Shown: piece by piece, positions 1 through 5,338 of the stretch
How the letters are laid out: each line of letters starts with the position of its first letter
How positions within the stretch are numbered: the stretch's first letter is position 1
NCBI GenBank assembly: GCA_011773795.1
Contig: WVWW01000097.1
Location: forward strand, 5,611-12,826
Source of the DNA: Acidobacteriota bacterium
GTDB taxonomy: Bacteria > Acidobacteriota > Polarisedimenticolia > Polarisedimenticolales > Polarisedimenticolaceae
Reading direction: 5' to 3'
Length of the DNA: 7,216 nucleotides
Notes under the pieces: generated by a model
What the model was told of the DNA's origin: nothing
Databases searched by the model: none
Seen by the model: only the letters and a program-made list of their open reading frames with translations
Translations under genes and position numbers: made by a program

Positions 1-33
1 CCGTCCTGGAGAGCCTGCTCGCGGGTTAGCGGG

Positions 34-1974
34 TCAGTCGTCGTCCGCCGCGACCGGTTCGCCCGCAAGCTCCTCGCGGTACCAACGCGGGTGATGCTTC
101 TCGACCGAGCGGCGGTCCACCTTCCCGGAAAGCCACGTCCAGCTCATCGGGTAAACGTCGGGGTGGAAGAGCACGAAGAAGAAGTGCCACACGACGATCG
201 CCAGCGCGGCGAGCCAGGCCTCGTAGAAGTGGACCGTCTGCGACGCGGTGACCACCCAGGCAGGAACCAGCTTGACCGCCAGGTCGGGGAACCACAGGAC
301 GGCACCCGTCAGGGCCATCAACGCGGTGCCCCAAACGATGGCCCAGTACTCGGCCTTCTGCGTGTAATCGTAACGCCCGAAATCGGCCGGCCGCTCACGC
401 CTCCATGTGTGGTAACGCAGGTTGTCCACGGCCTCACGAAGATCCCGGCGGGAGGGGACCATGGCCCGGAACTCCTCGCGCCCACGTCGCGCGAGAATCA
501 CGTAGAGGACGTGTGTGAGCGCCACGATCAGCATGGCCACACCCGCGATGCGGTGCACGTTCGCACGGAGCGGTTCGTCGAGACCGATCGCGGTCAGCAG
601 GGAAACCCAGCCGGCATCCGGGTAGCGCAGGGCGAAACCGGTGATCGTGAGGACGATGAAAGAGAGCGCCATCAGCGCGTGCTGCGCGAGCTGGACGTGG
701 TCGAGCCGACGTACGGTGGTTGCCTGTCCGAGTTGCCTGCGCTTGCGAACGGCGTGGAAATTCAAGATCACGAGGTTGTGCAGAACCATCCCGCCGATGA
801 CGCCCGTGATCAACACCCAGTAGATGCCGCGAATCCAGCGGTTGACCGGATTGGCCGTGACCGACAGCTGTTCGTGCGTGTAACTGGAGGCGAACGCTTC
901 GTCGGCGCGTTTGTGGCACTGGCCGCAGGTCTGCACGAGGTTGTCCGCGTGAATCGTGGATTGCGGCTCCGTGTGCGGGAGGACGAGGTGCGCCGTGTGA
1001 CAGCTCACGCAGGTCGCCGCGCTCATGTACCCGCGGCGCGTCGTCCAACCGTGGTAGCTGTCGACGTAGGTTCCGACCGCATCCCCGCGCAGGCTGTACT
1101 TGGCGATGATGACCGGGTCGTTGTGACAGTTCCCGCACGACTCGGTGGCCTGCCGGCTGGCGTGCGACTTCGAGTCCGGATCGCTCGGAGACAGGATCAG
1201 GTGCTCGCCGTGGCAATCGGTACAGGTCGGGCTGTCGTGCAGGCCGGCCTGGAGCGCGCGGCCGTGGATCGACCGTTCGTACTCATCCCGGATGCCCTCG
1301 TGGCAGCCGCCGCAGGTCCGCGCCAGGTTGGCGCGGTGGATCCGTGACTCCGGATCGGCGACCCCGCGCACCTCGTGGACGTGGTGGCAATCGTCGCACG
1401 TGGCGCCACCGCCGCCCCCGTTCGAGGGTCCATGAACCGAGCGCGCATAGCTGGCGACGGTCTCCGGGAACTTGACGATCTGGTTTGTCAGCACTCCCGC
1501 CGCCCCGTGACAGGAGGCGCAGATCTCGTGCAGGCGACTCTCATGCGTCGGCGAGTCGGGATCCGAGGCGGGCAGGATGTCGTGCGTGCCATGGCAGCTT
1601 GCACAGGTCGGCGCCAGCGCATCGCCGCGTTCGAGGGCATAGCCGTGCATGCTGCCCGCGAACAGCTCCTGGGTGTCCGGGTGACACATGCCGCAATCGA
1701 CGGGCAGAAGGATCTCGGCATGAGGGTAGTCGTCCGACCCGGCCAGGTCCATGTGGCAATCGACGCACGCCAGACCGATGGACCCGTGCAACGAACCGAG
1801 GTGTTGCTCTTCGGTGACGACCAGACGCGACGGATCGTCGAGGCCTTCGAAGAGGTCGATCTCCGAATGGCAAGCCAGACAGTCCTCGTCGCCCTGAGCG
1901 AGCGCGCCCGGCACCCACAGCCCGACAAGCAGGCCCATGGCCACCGCCGGCCCGATTCTCATGGAGGCTCGCAT
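34..1974 (-). CDS. Membrane-bound 11-heme c-type cytochrome fused to a cytochrome b domain (CbcL-like)
   Basis: Likely a quinone-linked electron-transfer protein of the inner membrane, with a periplasmic heme wire. Residues 1-26 form a Sec signal peptide ending ALA|Q. Eleven CXXCH motifs begin at residues 32, 70, 94, 124, 152, 193, 221, 251, 280, 322 and 350. SxHG histidines (63, 110, 181, 237, 308) are probable distal heme ligands. Five membrane helices follow (about 380-404, 427-449, 471-495, 542-564, 585-605). Their histidines at 399, 432, 474, 488, 582 and 597 suit two, perhaps three, b hemes, as in the FdnI/HydC/cytochrome b561 group. The basic loop 496-541 should be cytoplasmic. The fusion resembles Geobacter CbcL, with more hemes. 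I chose ATG 1974 because GGAG lies 7 nt upstream; GTG 1977 is the alternative. A five-glycine run (186-190) precedes heme 6. The gene is divergent from its 21-heme paralogue. The electron acceptor and direction of flow are unknown; the architecture is certain, the precise role inferred. Confidence 0.9.
   Translation of the reverse strand: MRASMRIGPAVAMGLLVGLWVPGALAQGDEDCLACHSEIDLFEGLDDPSRLVVTEEQHLGSLHGSIGLACVDCHMDLAGSDDYPHAEILLPVDCGMCHPDTQELFAGSMHGYALERGDALAPTCASCHGTHDILPASDPDSPTHESRLHEICASCHGAAGVLTNQIVKFPETVASYARSVHGPSNGGGGGATCDDCHHVHEVRGVADPESRIHRANLARTCGGCHEGIRDEYERSIHGRALQAGLHDSPTCTDCHGEHLILSPSDPDSKSHASRQATESCGNCHNDPVIIAKYSLRGDAVGTYVDSYHGWTTRRGYMSAATCVSCHTAHLVLPHTEPQSTIHADNLVQTCGQCHKRADEAFASSYTHEQLSVTANPVNRWIRGIYWVLITGVIGGMVLHNLVILNFHAVRKRRQLGQATTVRRLDHVQLAQHALMALSFIVLTITGFALRYPDAGWVSLLTAIGLDEPLRANVHRIAGVAMLIVALTHVLYVILARRGREEFRAMVPSRRDLREAVDNLRYHTWRRERPADFGRYDYTQKAEYWAIVWGTALMALTGAVLWFPDLAVKLVPAWVVTASQTVHFYEAWLAALAIVVWHFFFVLFHPDVYPMSWTWLSGKVDRRSVEKHHPRWYREELAGEPVAADDD
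913..1695 (-). repeat. Tandem tetraheme repeat inside the 11-heme cytochrome
   Basis: This is a protein-level repeat. CXXCH starts at residues 94, 124, 152, 193 and 221 have spacings 30, 28, 41, 28. The next run, 221, 251, 280, 322, 350, has spacings 30, 29, 42, 28. Each unit of about 127-129 residues contains a CHGxH...L..DPxS motif and a later SxHG...TCxxCH motif. The regularity suggests duplication of a four-heme module, giving a repeating heme chain. Confidence 0.7.
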
Positions 1975-1981
1975 CACGCTG

Positions 1982-1985
1982 CTCC
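1982..1985 (-). promoter_or_regulatory. Shine-Dalgarno GGAG deciding the start of the 11-heme cytochrome
   Basis: On the minus strand GGAG is followed by 7 nt and then ATG at 1974. The GTG at 1977 would be only 4 nt away, and the next ATG (1962) has no such sequence in front. This favours ATG 1974. Confidence 0.55.
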
Positions 1986-2010
1986 AACCGAGCTGGCTTG
2001 GTACACCTCG

Positions 2011-2019
2011 ATTCTAACA
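2011..2019 (-). promoter_or_regulatory. Candidate extended -10 promoter for the 11-heme cytochrome gene
   Basis: The minus strand reads TGTTAGAAT, an extended -10 (TGn plus TAGAAT, five of six matches to TATAAT). The hexamer 17 bp further upstream (GGCGAG) does not resemble a -35, which is tolerated at extended -10 promoters. Transcription would start near 2004, leaving a leader of about 30 nt before ATG 1974. The prediction rests on motif match and position only. Confidence 0.4.
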
Positions 2020-2043
2020 AGCGCGCTACGTCTCTCGCCTTAG

Positions 2044-2066
2044 CGCGGGCCGTTTTGACGGCCGCG
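2044..2066. repeat. GC-rich inverted repeat in the divergent intergenic region
   Basis: GGCCGT (2048-2053) and ACGGCC (2058-2063) are perfect inverted arms around the loop TTTG. CGC (2044-2046) and GCG (2064-2066) extend the stem past one bulged G. Only a short TTT follows on the plus strand and no T-run follows on the minus strand, so it is a poor terminator. It may be an operator or a leader hairpin. Confidence 0.4.
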
Positions 2067-2082
2067 GTTTCCACGGAGGTCG

Positions 2083-2102
2083 CTACGTGTTTCTACGTGT
2101 TT
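2083..2102. promoter_or_regulatory. Perfect 10-bp tandem repeat, candidate operator
   Basis: The unit CTACGTGTTT occurs twice back to back, with a C following the second copy. Ten bp is about one helical turn, so two protein subunits would sit on the same face of the DNA. TACGT also occurs at 2027-2031 and 2123-2127 in the same 191-bp intergenic region. The region lies between two divergent cytochrome starts, where a shared regulator would be expected. No known binding-site consensus was recognised. Confidence 0.4.
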
Positions 2103-2165
2103 CCGCTGACGGCGAGGGGCGTTACGTTGAGTTTGGGGAAGACCGAGAAACAGGCTGGCTAGCCG

Positions 2166-5027
2166 ATGCCACGCACGCTTCCACTCTTGGTTATCGGACT
2201 TCTGTTTGCGATCGCGCCCGTCCTGGCGCAGACCAGTGAGGATTGTCTGCTGTGTCACGAAGAGGATGCCGGCCTGGCGGCCCTCCCCAGCTCGATCCAC
2301 GGCACCTTCGCGTGCGTCGACTGTCACGTCGACCTGGAAGGGGTGGAGTTCCACGAAGACGACGTCGAGCCCGTCGACTGCACGGTCTGCCACGACCCCG
2401 CCGGCCGCCACGGCGGGCTTCCCGTGTCGAGCCCGCGTACACCCGGCTGCGCGGATTGCCACGGGTATCACGAGATCCAGCCGCTCAGCTCCAGCCCACC
2501 GAGCTGTGCCGGATGCCACGCACCGCAGGTGCGTCAGGAGACGAACAGTCTCCACGGCCAGGCCGCCCGGCGCGGGGACGAACTTGCCCCCAAGTGCGCG
2601 GATTGCCACGGGAGCCACGAGATTCTCCCGGTCGACGACCCCTCCTCGCTGACGGCGGTGATGAACGTCCCCGTACTCTGCGGCCGCTGCCATCAGGAGG
2701 GCTCGCCGGTCTCGCTCAACCGCGACATCCACCAGGACCGGATCCTCGAGAACTACTCGATGTCGATCCACGGCGAGGGCCTGTACCGGCAGGGCCTGAC
2801 CGTGACCGCCGTCTGCACCTCGTGCCACACCGCGCACGACATCCTGCCGCACACCGACCCGCGCTCGAGCATCCACCACGACAACGTCGCCCGGACCTGT
2901 GCGGCATGCCACGGGCAGATCGAGCAGGTCCACCGCAAGGTCATCGAGGGGCAGCTGTGGGAGAAGGAGCCGCACAAGATCCCGGCCTGCGTCGACTGCC
3001 ACGCACCCCACAAGATCCGTCGCGTTCGCTACCCGGCGGGCTCGGCCAACGAGGACTGTCTCTCTTGCCACGCGGACCCCGATCTGACCATGCTGCGCGA
3101 CGGTCAGACCGTTCCGTTGTTCGTCGACAGGGCGGTCCACGACACGTCGGCCCACGTCGACACAGCCTGCGCGCAGTGCCACGTTGAGGTCACCCCGTCA
3201 CGCGAGCGTTCGTGCGAGACGATCACGTCGTCGGTCGACTGCAGCGCCTGTCATGCGGGGCCGGTCGACGAGTACACCACCGGGATCCACGGGACTCTGC
3301 ACGCGGCGAAAGACCCGGACGCGCCGTCCTGCCTCGAATGCCACGGCAAACACGACATCCAGCTGAAGGAGATCCCGACCTCCCCGACGTTCAAGAGCAA
3401 CGTTCCGTTCCTGTGCGCCAAGTGCCACCGAGCGGGGGAGCAGGCCGCGGTACGCATCGACTCCGAGGTTCCCGACATCTTCGGCAGCTACCTCGACTCG
3501 ATCCACGGCAAGGGACTCGTCGAGAGCGGCTTACTGGTCACGGCGACCTGTGCGGACTGTCACACCCCCCACGGCGAGCTGCCGGTCGACGATGAAAGAT
3601 CCTCGGTCCATCACGAGAATGTTGCGGGGACCTGCGGCCGCTGCCATCACGGAATCGAGGAAACGTTCAAGAAGAGCGTTCACTATCCCCGGGGTGTCGA
3701 CGAGGATCACCGATTGCCGAGTTGTGATGATTGCCACTCGTCGCACACGATCTCGCGTACCGATCTGAACGATTTCCGCTTCGTCGTCATGGATCAGTGC
3801 GGTCGTTGTCACGAGGTGCAAACCGAAACGTTCTTCGATACCTTCCACGGCAAGGTGTCACGGCTCGGCTCGGAGGGTGCGGCCAAGTGTCACGACTGCC
3901 ACGGGACGCACAACATCCTGCCGCCCTCGGATCCCGCTTCGACCCTGGGCCGCGACCACGTCGTCGAGACCTGCGGCAAGTGCCACGCAGGGTCGCACCG
4001 GCGGTTCGCCGGCTACCTGACGCACGCGACCCATCACGATCGGACCAAGTACCCCTGGCTGTTCTGGTCCTTCTGGGGCATGACGGCGCTGCTGATCGGA
4101 ACGTTGACCTTCTCCCTCATGCACACGCTGGCCTGGTTGGTGCGGCTGTGGCTCACGCGCGACGAGTGGAAGGTTCACAAGGAGCTCACCGAGGAGCGCG
4201 GCAGACGCATGTACCGGCGCTTCAACCGCTTCAACCGCACGCTGCACATTTTGATGATCCTGAGCTTCTTCACGCTCGCGCTGACCGGCATGGCCCTGAA
4301 GTTCTCCCACATGAGCTGGGCCCATGCCGTATCCGTCCTGTTCGGCGGCTTCGAGTCGATGGGGCTGCTCCATCGCGTCGGCGCGGTCATCCTCGTCTGC
4401 GTCTTCACGGCCCACCTGTGGGATGTCGTACGCAAGAAGAAAAGATCGAGAAAGGGCTGGTGGGACGTGATCACCGGCCCCGACACGATCCTGTTCACAT
4501 CACGCGACTTCAAGGACGCCGTGCAGTCGATCCGCTGGTTCTTCGGCCTCGGCCCGCGGCCGCGCTACGGCCGCTACACCTACTGGGAGAAGTTCGACTA
4601 TTTCGCCGTGCTGTGGGGCATCGTGATCATCGGAACGACGGGGCTGATCCTGTGGTTCCCCGAGGTCTTCACGCACGTCATCCCCGGGTGGTTCGTCAAC
4701 GTCGCGACGATCATCCACAGCGACGAGGCGCTGCTGGCCGTCGGCTTCATCTTCACGATCCACTTCTTCAACACGCACTTCCGGCCGGACAAGTTCCCGA
4801 TGGACCCGGTGATCTTCACCGGCCGGATGACCCTGGACGAGCTCAAGTACGACAAACCCGACGAGTACGAGCGGATGCTCCGCACGGGCCAGTTGGACGA
4901 GCACCTGGTCGAGCCGGTGCCGCGGCAAGCCGAGAAGATCATCCGGATCTTCGCGTTCACGGCGCTGGCCATCGGCCTGACGCTGATCGTCCTGATCGTC
5001 TACTCGATGCTCTTCGGTTACCGCTGA
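2166..5027 (+). CDS. 21-heme c-type cytochrome fused to a six-helix cytochrome b domain
   Basis: Giant paralogue of the divergent 11-heme protein, probably moving electrons between quinones and periplasmic carriers. Residues 1-21 are a Sec signal peptide ending VLA|Q. There are 21 CXXCH motifs, starting at 27, 50, 72, 95, 114, 144, 172, 217, 245, 275, 298, 335, 359, 389, 417, 462, 490, 520, 545, 575 and 603. Histidines at 45, 130, 202, 375, 447 and 561 sit in S/G/T-x-HG distal-ligand contexts. Membrane helices lie at about 629-661, 690-712, 733-756, 810-832, 846-869 and 924-948. Histidines 653, 694, 736, 750, 851 and 866 match the paralogue's b-heme candidates. A cytoplasmic stretch (about 870-923) and the sixth helix are extra. 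An in-frame TAG two codons upstream makes ATG 2166 the first possible start; only a weak AGG lies 11 nt before it. CbcL is the nearest described architecture, but its heme number is much lower. Confidence 0.92.
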   Translation: MPRTLPLLVIGLLFAIAPVLAQTSEDCLLCHEEDAGLAALPSSIHGTFACVDCHVDLEGVEFHEDDVEPVDCTVCHDPAGRHGGLPVSSPRTPGCADCHGYHEIQPLSSSPPSCAGCHAPQVRQETNSLHGQAARRGDELAPKCADCHGSHEILPVDDPSSLTAVMNVPVLCGRCHQEGSPVSLNRDIHQDRILENYSMSIHGEGLYRQGLTVTAVCTSCHTAHDILPHTDPRSSIHHDNVARTCAACHGQIEQVHRKVIEGQLWEKEPHKIPACVDCHAPHKIRRVRYPAGSANEDCLSCHADPDLTMLRDGQTVPLFVDRAVHDTSAHVDTACAQCHVEVTPSRERSCETITSSVDCSACHAGPVDEYTTGIHGTLHAAKDPDAPSCLECHGKHDIQLKEIPTSPTFKSNVPFLCAKCHRAGEQAAVRIDSEVPDIFGSYLDSIHGKGLVESGLLVTATCADCHTPHGELPVDDERSSVHHENVAGTCGRCHHGIEETFKKSVHYPRGVDEDHRLPSCDDCHSSHTISRTDLNDFRFVVMDQCGRCHEVQTETFFDTFHGKVSRLGSEGAAKCHDCHGTHNILPPSDPASTLGRDHVVETCGKCHAGSHRRFAGYLTHATHHDRTKYPWLFWSFWGMTALLIGTLTFSLMHTLAWLVRLWLTRDEWKVHKELTEERGRRMYRRFNRFNRTLHILMILSFFTLALTGMALKFSHMSWAHAVSVLFGGFESMGLLHRVGAVILVCVFTAHLWDVVRKKKRSRKGWWDVITGPDTILFTSRDFKDAVQSIRWFFGLGPRPRYGRYTYWEKFDYFAVLWGIVIIGTTGLILWFPEVFTHVIPGWFVNVATIIHSDEALLAVGFIFTIHFFNTHFRPDKFPMDPVIFTGRMTLDELKYDKPDEYERMLRTGQLDEHLVEPVPRQAEKIIRIFAFTALAIGLTLIVLIVYSMLFGYR
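2505..3002 (+). repeat. Six-heme repeat, copy 1, in the 21-heme cytochrome
   Basis: Residues 114-279 hold CXXCH motifs 5-10 with spacings 30, 28, 45, 28, 30. Landmarks shared with copy 2 are CADCHG, NVPxLC, SIHGxGL, VTAxCxxCHT, RSSxHH and NVAxTC. Confidence 0.85.
3240..3737 (+). repeat. Six-heme repeat, copy 2, in the 21-heme cytochrome
   Basis: Residues 359-524 hold CXXCH motifs 13-18 with spacings 30, 28, 45, 28, 30, identical to copy 1. Every motif is displaced by exactly 245 residues (735 bp). The flanking residues are also conserved, so this reflects an internal duplication and not just a shared heme motif. Confidence 0.85.
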
Positions 5028-5338
5028 GCGCACTCACCGCAACCGCACAACGAGCGCAGGTACGTGAAGCTGTAGATCCCCGTGTCGTGTCCGTCGGTCC
5101 ATCCGATCCCGTAGCCGTAGTTGCCGACGGGATGGATTTCTTTGACGCGGACGCTTGTGGGTACGCCGGCGTCATCGAGGACCTTACGGCCGGTCATCTC
5201 GTCGACGCAACGCGCGCAACTGCAGGCGCAGCGTAACCGGTGGGAGTCGTAGTACGACTCGTGGCCGTCGGACCAGACGATGCCGATCTCGCCGTTGGGG
5301 AACGGGGTGATCTGTCTCGGCGTGGGGTCGCCGCTCAT
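5018..5338 (-). CDS. DUF971 (gamma-butyrobetaine hydroxylase N-terminal-like) zinc-binding protein
   Basis: A 106-residue protein made of a single DUF971 domain. Two family signatures are visible: LRCACSCARC...TGR (residues 35-51) and WTDGHDTGIYSF (80-91) followed by LR. C39, C41, C44 and H84 match the C-x-C-x2-C plus His zinc site of the human BBOX1 N-terminal domain. No hydroxylase domain is present, so it is not an enzyme of that type. Stand-alone DUF971 proteins have no settled function; a link to Fe-S proteins has been suggested from Mrp/ApbC associations. Unusual extra cysteines are C37 and a C-terminal CGCGEC cluster (98, 100, 103). The ATG overlaps the topA stop as ATGA, with GAGGG abutting it, so translation is probably coupled. 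The frame stays open upstream, but that stretch is out-of-frame topA sequence. The 3' end overlaps the 21-heme gene by 10 bp. Confidence 0.85.
   Translation of the reverse strand: MSGDPTPRQITPFPNGEIGIVWSDGHESYYDSHRLRCACSCARCVDEMTGRKVLDDAGVPTSVRVKEIHPVGNYGYGIGWTDGHDTGIYSFTYLRSLCGCGECAQR
5335..5338 (-). promoter_or_regulatory. ATGA stop-start overlap, topA to DUF971 gene
   Basis: On the minus strand the topA TGA (5337-5335) shares two bases with the DUF971 ATG (5338-5336). The purine run GAGGG touches the ATG, closer than an ideal ribosome-binding spacing. Reinitiation by ribosomes finishing topA is therefore the likely way of starting. Confidence 0.65.

Noticed and set aside
91..1347. 418-codon open frame antisense to the 11-heme cytochrome
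   Set aside because: Low-complexity Arg/Val/Asp-rich translation with no family signature, lying opposite a gene with 11 heme motifs. It is a by-product of GC-rich codon use.
2055..2060. TTGACG as the -35 of a plus-strand sigma-70 promoter
   Set aside because: At 16-18 bp spacing there is no TAnnnT hexamer; the nearest, TACGTG at 2084, is about 23 bp away.
2157..2164. Palindrome GGCTAGCC just before the ATG of the 21-heme gene
   Set aside because: Eight bp without a loop cannot form a useful hairpin, and one such palindrome is expected by chance in GC-rich DNA.
3213..3239. Cys350 region of the 21-heme protein as a 22nd heme site
   Set aside because: C350 is not part of a CXXCH motif and has no nearby CH pair other than motif 13. 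It is an isolated cysteine.
913..3737. Regular short-period signal resembling a CRISPR or DNA satellite
   Set aside because: The periodicity comes from coding TGC/TGT-CAC heme motifs at variable spacing, with no conserved DNA repeat and spacer structure.
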